Positions 15,917-24,154 of a stretch of 26,627 nucleotides of DNA are shown here, piece after piece. Source of the stretch: Candidatus Babelota bacterium. GTDB lineage: Bacteria > Babelota > Babeliae > Babelales > JAUPTZ01. The stretch's first letter is position 1; every line of letters begins with the position of its first letter. Where the stretch lies: NCBI GenBank assembly GCA_030917105.1, contig JAUPVI010000002.1:1-26627 (forward strand). Direction: 5' to 3'. The notes under the pieces are model-generated. The model made no database searches. It worked only from the letters and a program-made list of their open reading frames with translations, and was not told the origin of the DNA. A program made the translations under genes and the position numbers.

Positions 15917-17950
15917 ATGAAAAAACGCACACAAGGCCGCATATTGTTACTACTGGCAGTTGCTGGTATGAATTTAGGGACCGCTGGCTTATATGCTAAG
16001 GCGCCGGATCGAAAAGCCGTTGACTATATAGTCCCCGCAGTTGCTGCAACTGGCTTGCTCGCAAATACTATCGAAATGTTCTCTTCAAAGGGAAAATCTC
16101 AAAAAACTGCTCAAATCTTGTTTGGTAACTACAAAAATAAAAATTTCTTTCAACGATTGTTCACCGACGGCGAAACTGCTCTTGCAGCGGCTCGCTTTTA
16201 TGCCATAAACCTTGGCTGTCTTGGCGTGCTTATTTGGGATATCGTTCGCGATCGCGGTGTTGTGGTTCCAGAAGTTCCAAAACTCACTGATGTCAATGGC
16301 AATCAAATTGTAATACCAACTGTTGATGTTAGCGGAAAACCTCTTCCGACCGGAGCGCCGGAAGAAGTTCGCGACCTTGTGGCGACAGCTGGAGTTCCAA
16401 TTGTCGAACAAAATTCTGTAGCGGTTACTGGCGACAGTGCAATTCCGCCGGTTCAACAACCGATACGCAAAACGCCAACGTCACCAGCGGGCGACGCAGT
16501 GCCGACCTTGCCTTCAACAACGGCTCTGGTTCCTGCACCAGATCAGGCTGCTATCGTAGTTTCTGATAGCGCTAGCGCAGTGAGTGCTAACGGTGCTTCA
16601 GATTCAAAAACTGCTCCTGTAGTTGTTGACCATGCGGCTCTCGCGGCTCAAAAGGCAGTCGCGGAAAAAGCAGAGCAAGACAGGCTTACAGCAGAAGCAA
16701 CGGCCAAAGATCTTGCGGATGCACAAGCTCAAGTAGTAAAGACAGAAGCAGCTGCTTCTGCTTCCAAAGGAGCAGCTAATAAGAGAGCAACTGACAAACC
16801 AGCTGGGGAAAAAAATAAGTCTAAAAGAAGGAAATCCGCAAAACTTGCTGACGAGGTAAAAGCTGCTGAACAAGCGTTGAAAGACGCAGCGGCTGCGGAA
16901 CAGACTGAGGGAGAAGAAATTAAAGCGGCAATAGACCTTTCTCTAGTGCCTGCCGGAGGAACAGTTGCAACAGGTTATTCAGCAGCTTCTTCTTTAGCAA
17001 GTTCTACTCTGGTACCAGTTAGCAATCTTCCAGACGTGTTACGCATGACGTCAGGTGATTCTTCGTCGAAGTCACATTCGGCTGATATCGCGAGCAATGC
17101 TCCGGTTGAACCAGTACATCCACTGAGCAGCACGGAAGTCGTTGAAGAAGTGTCGCCAGCGGGTTCTGTAGTTACGGTTCCGACAACTCCTTTGTCCTCT
17201 CCTGAGCGATTGATCAATGAAGTAGCGGATTCTGAAAAACCAGCAGTAACCCCTAATGTTGTGCCAGTACCAGTTTCTGCGCCTGTACTGACTTCTTCAG
17301 TAAGAGAGCCCGAAGTAGAAGCAAAGCCCGAGCTGACTCGTACTGAAACTGCAGATCTTTTGGCGCTTGAACACCATGCGTCGGCTGTTGTTGTAACTGA
17401 TTCAGGTGTTCCGTTCGCTGACGTTATGCCAACCGCTTCTGGAGCAGATGCACCGTTCAGTGCGCCTGGAGTCGCCGCTGCTAAGCCAGAGGTATCTGCT
17501 TTAGTACAATCTGTGGAGAGCGAGGAAGCAGAGGCTGGGACTGAACAAAGTAGCGATCCGGATTCGGTTGAATCTGTGGCATCAACTCCTTTGCAGCAAG
17601 ATGTTCAATTATCGGGTGTGGTTGATACGCAGGTACAGATAGCATTCGAGCAACAAATTGGGTTATTATTGAACGCGTTCTACCAATCCATTGCGGCGTT
17701 AGAGAAAGATAGCTCTTCAGAAAATACAAAAATGGCTACTCGTGATCATTTGGTCTCAAAAATGTGCCTTTGTGAAGGATTAAGACTACAAATTGCGGAA
17801 TTAAGAGAATCCTATAGTCAACCAGCTTCTTGTGAGCGATCAGAAGAAGAACTTTCCAGACAAATTGCTTCTTTTAAGGAGGATATCTCTAAAATAGAGA
17901 AAGAAATAGAGAAAGAAATAGAGAAAGAAAGTACTCTAGCAGCCAAATAG
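15917..17950 (+). CDS. Exported Ala/Val/Pro/Ser-rich protein with charged C-terminal helix
   Basis: The product has 677 residues and is not recognised. The N-terminus is a signal peptide or anchor (GRILLLLAVAGMNLGTAG, possible cut after LYA at residue 27). A second hydrophobic segment lies at about 91-109 (ARFYAINLGCLGVLIWDIV), so the protein may stay in the inner membrane. Residues about 115-570 are low complexity, dominated by Ala, Val, Pro, Ser, Thr and Glu, with a Lys-rich patch (GEKNKSKRRKSAK) near 295-307 and an Ala-rich helical stretch around it. Residues about 575-677 look folded and helical and end in an IEKE repeat. The long flexible middle between a membrane end and a helical end suggests a spacer across the periplasm or on the surface. 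A TTG six bases upstream is in frame, but AGGAG is correctly spaced for ATG 15917. Confidence 0.7.
   Translation: MKKRTQGRILLLLAVAGMNLGTAGLYAKAPDRKAVDYIVPAVAATGLLANTIEMFSSKGKSQKTAQILFGNYKNKNFFQRLFTDGETALAAARFYAINLGCLGVLIWDIVRDRGVVVPEVPKLTDVNGNQIVIPTVDVSGKPLPTGAPEEVRDLVATAGVPIVEQNSVAVTGDSAIPPVQQPIRKTPTSPAGDAVPTLPSTTALVPAPDQAAIVVSDSASAVSANGASDSKTAPVVVDHAALAAQKAVAEKAEQDRLTAEATAKDLADAQAQVVKTEAAASASKGAANKRATDKPAGEKNKSKRRKSAKLADEVKAAEQALKDAAAAEQTEGEEIKAAIDLSLVPAGGTVATGYSAASSLASSTLVPVSNLPDVLRMTSGDSSSKSHSADIASNAPVEPVHPLSSTEVVEEVSPAGSVVTVPTTPLSSPERLINEVADSEKPAVTPNVVPVPVSAPVLTSSVREPEVEAKPELTRTETADLLALEHHASAVVVTDSGVPFADVMPTASGADAPFSAPGVAAAKPEVSALVQSVESEEAEAGTEQSSDPDSVESVASTPLQQDVQLSGVVDTQVQIAFEQQIGLLLNAFYQSIAALEKDSSSENTKMATRDHLVSKMCLCEGLRLQIAELRESYSQPASCERSEEELSRQIASFKEDISKIEKEIEKEIEKESTLAAK
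17894..17929 (+). repeat. Three tandem 12-bp repeats encoding IEKE
   Basis: The unit ATAGAGAAAGAA occurs three times in a row without mismatch, in frame with the 677-residue protein, giving Ile-Glu-Lys-Glu three times near its C-terminus. It keeps the frame whatever the copy number, so it could vary by slippage without breaking the gene. Confidence 0.85.
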
Positions 17951-17959
17951 CTTCTCAAT

Positions 17960-17993
17960 AAAAAAGGGCTCGCAGAAATGCGAGCCCTTTTTT
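17960..17993. terminator. Strong bidirectional rho-independent terminator
   Basis: A perfect 14-bp stem, AAAAAAGGGCTCGC with GCGAGCCCTTTTTT, closes a six-base loop (AGAAAT). It has A-runs on the left and T-runs on the right, so it can stop transcription in both directions. It sits between the convergent genes ending at 17950 (plus) and 18018 (minus), exactly where a shared terminator is needed. Confidence 0.95.
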
Positions 17994-18017
17994 CATAAGC
18001 GCACCGAAGGCGCCATC

Positions 18018-19094
18018 TTACTCTATTAACAATCCATGCGTCTGTTGTGCAATTGCGCAGGTCTTGCCGTGAACCAATGCATTCAATAGCAATTGTTTCT
18101 TCGAATTAATGCCATCATCCAGTTCCGGTGATTCAAGAAATGGCACGAGGCCGCCAGTGAGGTCGCTTTCAATATTCTCATACCATGACGCTGGTAGTTG
18201 GTGCCCTGATTGTTCTATAAAGAACACAAAGCGGGTGACGAGTGTGCGGTAGGCTTCATCAGCATCATCGAGATGTGCAATAATGCGGTTGCTACACAGT
18301 TGTGAAATGTTGTGTGCTGCTTTGAGCACAGAAGGCCAAATGCTCTGTGGGTGTTGGGCGTACCAAATAGTTTTGCTCAGAAGCAGCTCCACCATCTTGA
18401 GTGTGAGGCTTCGCAGGCGCTCGTTCATCGCCGTTTCATCATTAACCCCAATATCCTTTACCGATTGTGCAATCGTTTGGGAAAGCCCGGTGAAGAAATT
18501 TTCGGTTGAGGTCTTTGGTGCTTCCAAATGTGTGGTGAGTCCAGAGAGCATGATATTTTCAATCATTTTTGCTGGTGACTTTATTTTGGCGCTGTTAAGT
18601 GGGTTGAGCGGAAAATGGCGCTCAAGTTCAACTGGCAGTACTTCCAGTATGTGATCAACAACCGTGTCGTCGATAAGGGAAGCTTCCTTTAGCTTGTTAT
18701 AGAATAGGCGGAGGCCGGTGTATGTTTGTTCGGCGCTCAAGTTATATTCGCCAGAGAGTGCTAAGAATTCGGTGATGTGTCGTGCATCGCGAGAGAGGAG
18801 GTCGGCATAGCCAACTGCGTTATATTGTTCTTGAATGAATGGTGAAAAGGCGTGAGAGAAAAAACTTTCTTCGTGTGGGGCTGCTTTTTCTTTTGCGGCA
18901 TCAAAATAAGAACGTAACGAAATAGTGGCAACGGGGCTTGATATCGGTGACAGTGCGTTAAAGTAGTTCCGCGTGGCATCTGGGTTGCACACAATGCCAC
19001 TGTTTTCATGAATGATAAGCCCATGCGCTGACGTTATACAGAAAACGCCGCTTAAAAACAGTACAATTGGGGTGGCAGAACGATTTGTTTTCAT
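18018..19094 (-). CDS. Secreted protein of unknown function
   Basis: The product has 358 residues and is not recognised. From the chosen start it has a signal peptide (about 1-23, with hydrophobic core PIVLFLSGVFCIT and likely cleavage after TSA). The mature part is mostly helical-looking, without membrane segments or repeats; it has scattered Cys (for example Cys36) and Leu-rich stretches such as LSGEYNLSAEQTYTGLRLFY and LRSLTLKMVELLLSK. The frame continues 20 codons upstream to 19154, but GAGGA five bases before ATG 19094 and the signal peptide make 19094 the better start. It is convergent with the 677-residue protein gene and divergent from gspF, with a 110-base gap between the starts that must hold both promoters; I see no clear boxes there. 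Confidence 0.75.
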   Translation of the reverse strand: MKTNRSATPIVLFLSGVFCITSAHGLIIHENSGIVCNPDATRNYFNALSPISSPVATISLRSYFDAAKEKAAPHEESFFSHAFSPFIQEQYNAVGYADLLSRDARHITEFLALSGEYNLSAEQTYTGLRLFYNKLKEASLIDDTVVDHILEVLPVELERHFPLNPLNSAKIKSPAKMIENIMLSGLTTHLEAPKTSTENFFTGLSQTIAQSVKDIGVNDETAMNERLRSLTLKMVELLLSKTIWYAQHPQSIWPSVLKAAHNISQLCSNRIIAHLDDADEAYRTLVTRFVFFIEQSGHQLPASWYENIESDLTGGLVPFLESPELDDGINSKKQLLLNALVHGKTCAIAQQTHGLLIE

Positions 19095-19204
19095 ACTAAT
19101 CCTCTTTTTGCTATAGTGCGATGTGCTGATTGAAGTATGTATCAGTGAATACAATACAATTACGGGTGAGCTTGTTTCAAGTAATCAAAAAACGGAAATA
19201 AATA

Positions 19205-20416
19205 ATGCCGCTATATAAATACAAATCATTCACGCGATCTGGTAAGCAGGTCACTGGCACTATTGACGCTCCGTCGCCGCAGGGTGCCAAAGATATGCTG
19301 CAAGGTCAAGGCCTAATGCCCGTTGAAGTGCAGCTTGCTTCCTCTACGGGTGGTTCGTTTTTGTCTCGTCTTTTTGCTCCCAAAGTAGAAGAAAAAACAG
19401 TTTTTGCATTTACCAAACAAATGAGCGTTTTGTTACGTTCTGGTGTGCCGTTAGTTGATTCGCTTGAAATGTTGACCGAGCAATTTGATCAGCCGTTTCA
19501 GGGCATTTTGATGTCGGTGACAGAAGGGGTTAAGTCTGGTGAACCATTGGCTTCACAACTTGCTACTCATCCCACCGCGTTTTCCAATATTTACATTCAG
19601 CTGGTAAAAGCCGGTGAAGCAAGCGGTAAGCTCGATGTAATTTTGATGCGCCTCTTAGAATACATGCAACGCTCAAGTGAAACGCAGAAGAAAGTAAAAA
19701 AGGCGACATCAAAGCCAATTATGATGCTTGGGGTGGTGGGCGCTGTGGTCGGGCTGATGCTGGGGTTTGTGGTGCCACGTATGAGTGCTATGTTTGCAAA
19801 GACCGGGAAAGAACTGCCTGGTCCCACGCAGCTTCTTATGACGCTTTCAGGTTTTTTGACTAATTATTACATGCTTTTACTTGGCAGTGCCATTGGATTT
19901 TTCTTTCTTTTCTCGCATTGGAAATCTACGCCGTCTGGTATTCGCACGCTTGATGAGTTGGTGCTTAAGGTTCCGCTCTTTTCTTACTTTGCAAAAACGA
20001 AGGCCGTGGTACAATTTAGTCAGACGCTAGGAATGCTTATGGAAAGTGGTGTAAATCTTTCAGAAGCGCTCGATATTGTGTGTAACATTGTTGAAAACAA
20101 AGTTCTCACACAAAAGCTGCAAGAAGCTCGTGATAATATCATTAAAGAAGGTAAAATTGCGCGGTATCTTGCTGCAACAGGATTATTCCCTAAAATGGCG
20201 AGCTACATGATCTCTACTGGTGAAGAGTCCGGCAAACTAGCCGAAATGCTTTTAACCGTAGGTAAAGATTATGATGCAGAGCTAGGTGAACTTACCGACT
20301 CGTTAACGGCGAAAATAGACCCGATAATGACGGTAGTGATGGGTTTAATTGTGTTGTTCATTGTGGCGGCTATCTTTCTGCCGATGATGCAGATGGGTGA
20401 CATTTCAGGAGTTTAA
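19205..20416 (+). CDS. gspF: Type II secretion inner-membrane platform protein GspF
   Basis: GspF (PilC family) is the polytopic inner-membrane platform on which the assembly ATPase acts to build the pseudopilus. The protein has 403 residues, the normal length. It has the family's duplicated T2SSF domain: the first repeat at about 65-190 (FAFTKQMSVLLRSGVPLVDS, VKAGEASGKLD) and the second at about 268-393 (VVQFSQTLGMLMESGVNLSE, ISTGEESGKLAEML). Membrane segments lie at about 172-190, 217-237 and 373-394. The N-terminal YKYKSFTRSGKQVTGTIDA is also typical. The ribosome site is weak (CGGAAA). It heads an operon with five pseudopilin genes. The partner ATPase GspE, secretin GspD and prepilin peptidase are not in the window. 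Confidence 0.95.
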   Translation: MPLYKYKSFTRSGKQVTGTIDAPSPQGAKDMLQGQGLMPVEVQLASSTGGSFLSRLFAPKVEEKTVFAFTKQMSVLLRSGVPLVDSLEMLTEQFDQPFQGILMSVTEGVKSGEPLASQLATHPTAFSNIYIQLVKAGEASGKLDVILMRLLEYMQRSSETQKKVKKATSKPIMMLGVVGAVVGLMLGFVVPRMSAMFAKTGKELPGPTQLLMTLSGFLTNYYMLLLGSAIGFFFLFSHWKSTPSGIRTLDELVLKVPLFSYFAKTKAVVQFSQTLGMLMESGVNLSEALDIVCNIVENKVLTQKLQEARDNIIKEGKIARYLAATGLFPKMASYMISTGEESGKLAEMLLTVGKDYDAELGELTDSLTAKIDPIMTVVMGLIVLFIVAAIFLPMMQMGDISGV

Positions 20417-20430
20417 TAGAAGGAGATATT

Positions 20431-20874
20431 ATGATATTTGGTAAAAACCGGGCAGCGGCTTTTTCGCTCATCGAAATTTTGATTGCTATGGCAATCATCG
20501 GTACTATGTTTGCTCTCATGGCGCCAAACGCAATGAAGTATTTCGGACGTGCTAAAAAGACAGCGACCATAAGTAACTTGCAAGCATTAAAACAGGCATT
20601 GCAAGAATATTATAACGAAATTGGTCACTTTCCAAATAAGGCTGAAGGTAACTTGAATGCGCTGGTAAAGATGCCAAAGGGTGATAAGTTTAAAACCCGT
20701 TGGACTGGCCCGTACATTGAAGGGGATGAATTGCCAGAAGATGGTTGGAAGCAACCGTTTGTGTATAATGCGCCTCCAGTTAAGTATAAAAAATACAAAT
20801 TCTATGAATTGTATTCGATTGGGGAAACAGGAGATGAAGACGCCAAGAACGAAGATCTTGCCGTCGGTGCGTAA
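20431..20874 (+). CDS. gspG: Type II secretion major pseudopilin GspG
   Basis: GspG is the main subunit of the periplasmic pseudopilus that pushes substrates through the secretin. The protein has 147 residues. It has a short basic leader, then the prepilin motif FSLIEILIAMAIIG with Glu at +5 of the mature protein (Glu15 overall) and the hydrophobic helix. The globular part keeps GspG hallmarks: ISNLQALKQALQEYYNEIGH, FPNKAEGNLNALV, WTGPYI and DGWKQPFVY. The residue before the cleavage site is Ala10 rather than the usual Gly. A strong AAGGAGATATT precedes the ATG, 14 bases after gspF, in keeping with high expression of the major subunit. Confidence 0.94.
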   Translation: MIFGKNRAAAFSLIEILIAMAIIGTMFALMAPNAMKYFGRAKKTATISNLQALKQALQEYYNEIGHFPNKAEGNLNALVKMPKGDKFKTRWTGPYIEGDELPEDGWKQPFVYNAPPVKYKKYKFYELYSIGETGDEDAKNEDLAVGA

Positions 20875-21415
20875 GGTGCGCTCATCTTTGCCAGCATTTA
20901 GCTTGATCGAGATTTTGATCGGGCTGTTTATTATTGGAGTCGGGGCATCAGTACTGTTGCCCCGACTTACTCGTCGTTCGCCAAATCTTGAGTGGCCGGC
21001 GTTGCAGCAAGAGCTTAATAACGTGTTGTACTTTGCCCGACAAGAAGCGATCACCACGCAAAAGGTTCATCGACTTACGTTTAATAAAAAGAAGCGTACG
21101 GTGACGGTTGAGGCGCGTGATGGTGATGTGGAAAATAAGCCTGGCGTGCCGCATTACGGGCCGGTGGCATCTACCTACTTTACCACTGAGTACGAGTGGC
21201 CAGAGCAGATTACTTGTGAGTGGGTAAAGCTCAACAAAAAAGATTTATTTGATGAGAACAAAGGGATGGCCTGGTGCTACGTGGTGCCAAATGGCCTGGT
21301 CCAAGACGTCTCGGTTAAGCTGGTGCGTAATGAGCACGGAGTTACAACCACCATGGTCTTTACAGCAGCCCCATTTTTGGGCGCTTTTTTTGAAGAAGAG
21401 GAAGTCAAAAAATGA
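20834..21415 (+). CDS. gspH: Minor pseudopilin, GspH-like
   Basis: The product has 193 residues from ATG 20834. Its leader of 21 residues is basic, followed by the prepilin motif FSLIEILIGLFIIGVGASVL with mature Glu at +5 (Glu26). The residue before cleavage is Ala21 (LPA/FSLIE), not Gly. The globular part, with EWPALQQELNNVLYFARQEA right after the helix, resembles GspH/FimT pseudopilins, which sit near the pseudopilus tip. The start overlaps gspG by 41 bases. AGGAG touches the ATG, too close for ideal initiation, so translation may depend on coupling to gspG. A longer same-frame reading back to 20681 lies wholly inside gspG and is not credible. The H assignment rests on gene order plus the N-terminus. 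Confidence 0.82.
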   Translation: MKTPRTKILPSVRKVRSSLPAFSLIEILIGLFIIGVGASVLLPRLTRRSPNLEWPALQQELNNVLYFARQEAITTQKVHRLTFNKKKRTVTVEARDGDVENKPGVPHYGPVASTYFTTEYEWPEQITCEWVKLNKKDLFDENKGMAWCYVVPNGLVQDVSVKLVRNEHGVTTTMVFTAAPFLGAFFEEEEVKK

Positions 21416-21819
21416 GGCTCATCGCTCGTGGCTTTACCATCATCGAAGTGATGATTTCTCTTTTCATTCTTTCTACCACGATGTTCGTTCTTTCGGAGCT
21501 TCAAATTCGTTCAATGCTGCGTGTGTGGCAAAGTCGAGAAGATATTGACCGGGTATATATCATTAAAAAGTTTCTCTATCGCATGTATCAAAGTCCAGCT
21601 GATGCGCGCAAAACGTCACAAAAATTTGATGATCCGGAAATGCACATGATTATTGAGCCGGTCGAAATTAATAAGAAGTCTTCTTTAGCTCCGTATGCAA
21701 AGCAGCTCCAATACCTGCGCGCTATAGCTAAGTGGTCTCGTGGTACTACACAGCGGACGTTGAATTTGTTTGCTCTCGCGCCGCGGGCTCTGTCTTTTGG
21801 GAAAGAGGGTAAGGCATGA
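21412..21819 (+). CDS. gspI: Minor pseudopilin, GspI-like
   Basis: The product has 135 residues. A six-residue leader plus Gly precede a classical site, ARG/FTIIEVMISLFILSTT, with mature Glu at +5 (Glu12). In T2SS, GspI, GspJ and GspK form the tip complex that starts the pseudopilus. The size fits GspI and so does the position between gspH and gspJ. The globular part is short and basic and not diagnostic, so the letter comes from order. Start and stop overlap the neighbours by ATGA on both sides (21412-21415 and 21816-21819), meaning tight translational coupling. Confidence 0.82.
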   Translation: MRLIARGFTIIEVMISLFILSTTMFVLSELQIRSMLRVWQSREDIDRVYIIKKFLYRMYQSPADARKTSQKFDDPEMHMIIEPVEINKKSSLAPYAKQLQYLRAIAKWSRGTTQRTLNLFALAPRALSFGKEGKA

Positions 21820-22967
21820 AGATTCACTTGATACCTATAGCCAACGTAATTCAATTTAATGGACGACGCAGTCGTCATTGCGAGAAACGTAGTGACGAAG
21901 CAATCCATCTATTTTCTCCTGCGTTTAGTCTTATAGAACTTCTTATCGCTCTCGCCTTATCTGCCGTTATTATGATTGGCATGGTGCAGGGTAACCGCAA
22001 TGCGGCTTACTTGCTGCGGGAAGCTCAGGCATTGCTCATTGTAAATCGCCAGGTTGCCTTGCTGTATAATCAGCTGGAGCGTGACGTAACGGCCGCTATT
22101 GTCTACCAGAAACCAATTCCTTATCCGCCTGCCAAGGCCCGGCCAAAGAAAAAAGAGGGGGAGAAACAAGAAGAAAAAACGGCGCCACCGCAGCCGCCAG
22201 AAGAGCAAGCAAGCACTGGTGCTGAAAAAGGAAAAGTGGAAAAAAATAAATTTGTATCTTCTTGTGTTCTCGAGGCATTTGATGAGGGCGTATATAAAGT
22301 TGGTACGAAAAAATGGCAACAGACGAAGCGTCTTTCTTTTATTACAACAACACCGCTAGAAGTATATGAACAAGAACATGAGCGATCAGTGCGTGTAGGG
22401 TATGAGTTGGTGTATGACAAAACAATGAGTACACCGCAAAAGAGCGTATATACGCTGTATCGTCTCCAAACTGACGAGCTTGAAAATGTTGCGTTTAAAG
22501 AAGATGAAAGTAAAAAAGTAAAGAGCGTTCTGCGCTATGTAGTGGCAGATCACATTAAGCAGTTTTCGTTAGAAGCGTTATATGATCTGCGTCCCCCACA
22601 AGCAAAAGATAGTTCAGGCAAGTCGGCTGCTGTTGAGGCCCCAATCGCTGAACCGTTAACGGAGGAGGGCAGTCGTCCAACGCAATTGCGAACGTTCACG
22701 TGGGGTGAAAAAGAAGAAACGGAAAAGAGTAAGACTGTGTTGCCGGATATGTTTGCAACACACATTGAGGTGTGGGATGGTGCACTACAGCGCTCTTATT
22801 CATTTACTTCTACTTTTCCGGTTTTTGTAAAAACAGAAGCAAAGCAAAAGCAGCCAAAGAAAAAAGATGGTATGCCTGCCGGAGCGCCGGTAGAGCCAGG
22901 AGCGCCAAATGCTGCACCAAAGACTCCTGAGGCCACGGCGCCGGCAGCGAAGGAGGGGGCTCAATGA
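21816..22967 (+). CDS. gspJ: Minor pseudopilin, GspJ-like, enlarged, with a repeat-derived leader
   Basis: The product has 383 residues, nearly twice the usual GspJ. The prepilin site is SPA/FSLIELLIALALSAVIM at residues 34-53, mature Glu at +5 (Glu41), with Ala36 before the cut. The leader is 36 residues long; residues 16-31 (GRRSRHCEKRSDEAIH) are the translation of a palindromic repeat. No usable start codon lies between that repeat and the cleavage site, so it must be translated. After the helix comes a Lys/Glu/Pro-rich insert (about 105-150), then a beta-rich part that fits GspJ (KRLSFITTTPLEVYEQEH, VRVGYELVYDK, VYTLYRLQTDEL), and a Pro/Ala/Lys-rich tail (about 335-383). ATGA overlaps join it to gspI and gspK. 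Confidence 0.83.
   Translation: MKIHLIPIANVIQFNGRRSRHCEKRSDEAIHLFSPAFSLIELLIALALSAVIMIGMVQGNRNAAYLLREAQALLIVNRQVALLYNQLERDVTAAIVYQKPIPYPPAKARPKKKEGEKQEEKTAPPQPPEEQASTGAEKGKVEKNKFVSSCVLEAFDEGVYKVGTKKWQQTKRLSFITTTPLEVYEQEHERSVRVGYELVYDKTMSTPQKSVYTLYRLQTDELENVAFKEDESKKVKSVLRYVVADHIKQFSLEALYDLRPPQAKDSSGKSAAVEAPIAEPLTEEGSRPTQLRTFTWGEKEETEKSKTVLPDMFATHIEVWDGALQRSYSFTSTFPVFVKTEAKQKQPKKKDGMPAGAPVEPGAPNAAPKTPEATAPAAKEGAQ
21862..21908 (+). repeat. Palindromic dispersed-repeat-like element inside gspJ leader
   Basis: A perfect hairpin GACGAC-GCA-GTCGTC (21862-21876) runs directly into ATTGC (21877-21881), which pairs with GCAAT (21900-21904) around GAGAAACGTAGTGACGA. The sequence CATTGCGAGAAACGTAGTG with GACGAAGCAATCC closely resembles a dispersed palindromic element seen in many bacterial genomes, whose frequent in-frame reading is HCEERSDEAI; here it reads HCEKRSDEAI. 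That resemblance is from memory. Only one copy is visible in this window. Confidence 0.65.
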
Positions 22968-24106
22968 TAAAGCAAAAACCAGGATTCGTTCTTATTTTTT
23001 CTTTACTCAGCATGGGTATTGTTACCATTCTTACGCAACAGCTTATGAAAAGTGTGTCGGTTGGCATTGCCTTCAGTCGGCAGATGGTATTGCGTGAGCA
23101 GGTCAAAATGTTTGTGTATGGTGGCATTGCTATTGCCACTGCTCAGCTTGAGCAGTGTTATCCGGAAGAAAAAAAAAAGCAGGGGGTAGACCCAGCAGCT
23201 GGCCAACAGTCAAGTGCTCAGCCTCAAGCGCCCAAGCGGCCGTTTTCTTTTAAAACATTTATTCTGACCGTGCTGCCGCATTTAAATCGATGGCAGACGT
23301 TTGAGCTGACGGATAAAATTGATGGTGTGGATGCACAGATTAAAGTTTGTATTGTTGCGGAAGAAGGGAAGATTCCATTCACTCAAGTTTTTGATGAGCC
23401 GGTGCGTGAATTGACCGATCCAGCACATGGCTTTTTGCAGCAGTTCCCTTCAGCAAAAAAGGGGTCCTCAAGTGATTTTGTTACTAAATTCACTGCGTTT
23501 CTCAAGGGGCGTACGCATCGGATTGTCGATATTTCTACACTGCTTCCTTTTGCGCAACAAGTAAAGGTGCCGCTATGGTATGCGCCGCCAGAGTTTCCAA
23601 CACGGCGTACAGTGGCTGGTGAAGTAAAAAATGAGAAAGGCAAGCCGGTTCCGGCTGCATGTGCTTTGCAAGATTTATTTACGCTTTGGGGGCAGGGAGG
23701 TAATTTGAACCCGCTTTTGCTCAGCAATGCGCTTTGTATTTTGAGTGGTTTGCGACCACCACAACCCAATGACGCCCAAAAACGCAAAGATCAATACAAG
23801 CAGTTGGCAGAAAACTACGATAAGATTAAAAGCTTAAAAGGAGATGAGCTGTGGAAGGCTCTCGGTGCTCTTTATGATGCCAAACCAAAGCTTTCAGCAG
23901 AATTTAATACTCTCTTTTCGCTGGAAGTTGAGCCGCGTTTTTATTCTGTGCTATCTTGTGCAACAGTTGCCGGAGTGACACAGCAAGTTATTGCAATTTT
24001 AGAACATGTGTCACCGACAGTCGCGCCGGCAGAACGGCGCGAACAACGGCAAAAAAAGAAGGAAATACAGCCACTGTTTGCAATTCGTAGATTGTATTGG
24101 TTGTAA
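22964..24106 (+). CDS. gspK: Pseudopilus tip protein, GspK-like
   Basis: The product has 380 residues, somewhat longer than a typical GspK. The N-terminus is a prepilin-like leader and helix, KPG/FVLIFSLLSMGIVTIL, cut after Gly7. The residue at +5 is Phe12 and not Glu, as expected for GspK, the one pseudopilin that lacks Glu5 and caps the tip. The large globular part contains EEGKIPFTQVFDEPVRELTD, matching the pattern of the GspK core (a strand, then residues ordered for the two-domain fold), and NPLLLSNALCILSGLRPP. A Pro/Gln/Lys-rich insert lies at about 67-92 and a basic tail near 355-370. It begins by ATGA overlap with gspJ and is the last gene of the operon. Confidence 0.8.
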   Translation: MIKQKPGFVLIFSLLSMGIVTILTQQLMKSVSVGIAFSRQMVLREQVKMFVYGGIAIATAQLEQCYPEEKKKQGVDPAAGQQSSAQPQAPKRPFSFKTFILTVLPHLNRWQTFELTDKIDGVDAQIKVCIVAEEGKIPFTQVFDEPVRELTDPAHGFLQQFPSAKKGSSSDFVTKFTAFLKGRTHRIVDISTLLPFAQQVKVPLWYAPPEFPTRRTVAGEVKNEKGKPVPAACALQDLFTLWGQGGNLNPLLLSNALCILSGLRPPQPNDAQKRKDQYKQLAENYDKIKSLKGDELWKALGALYDAKPKLSAEFNTLFSLEVEPRFYSVLSCATVAGVTQQVIAILEHVSPTVAPAERREQRQKKKEIQPLFAIRRLYWL

Positions 24107-24154
24107 TGGGATAAAAGACAGGCGAGGGCTATTAAGTTTGTAGACGGCGGAAGC

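Noticed and set aside
20681..20833. Upstream part of the gspH frame
   Set aside because: It lies wholly within gspG and encodes no prepilin-like leader; the basic 21-residue leader from ATG 20834 is sufficient.
22096..22420. Several overlapping open frames on both strands within gspJ
   Set aside because: They arise from the low-complexity Lys/Glu/Pro-coding stretch; all are shadows.
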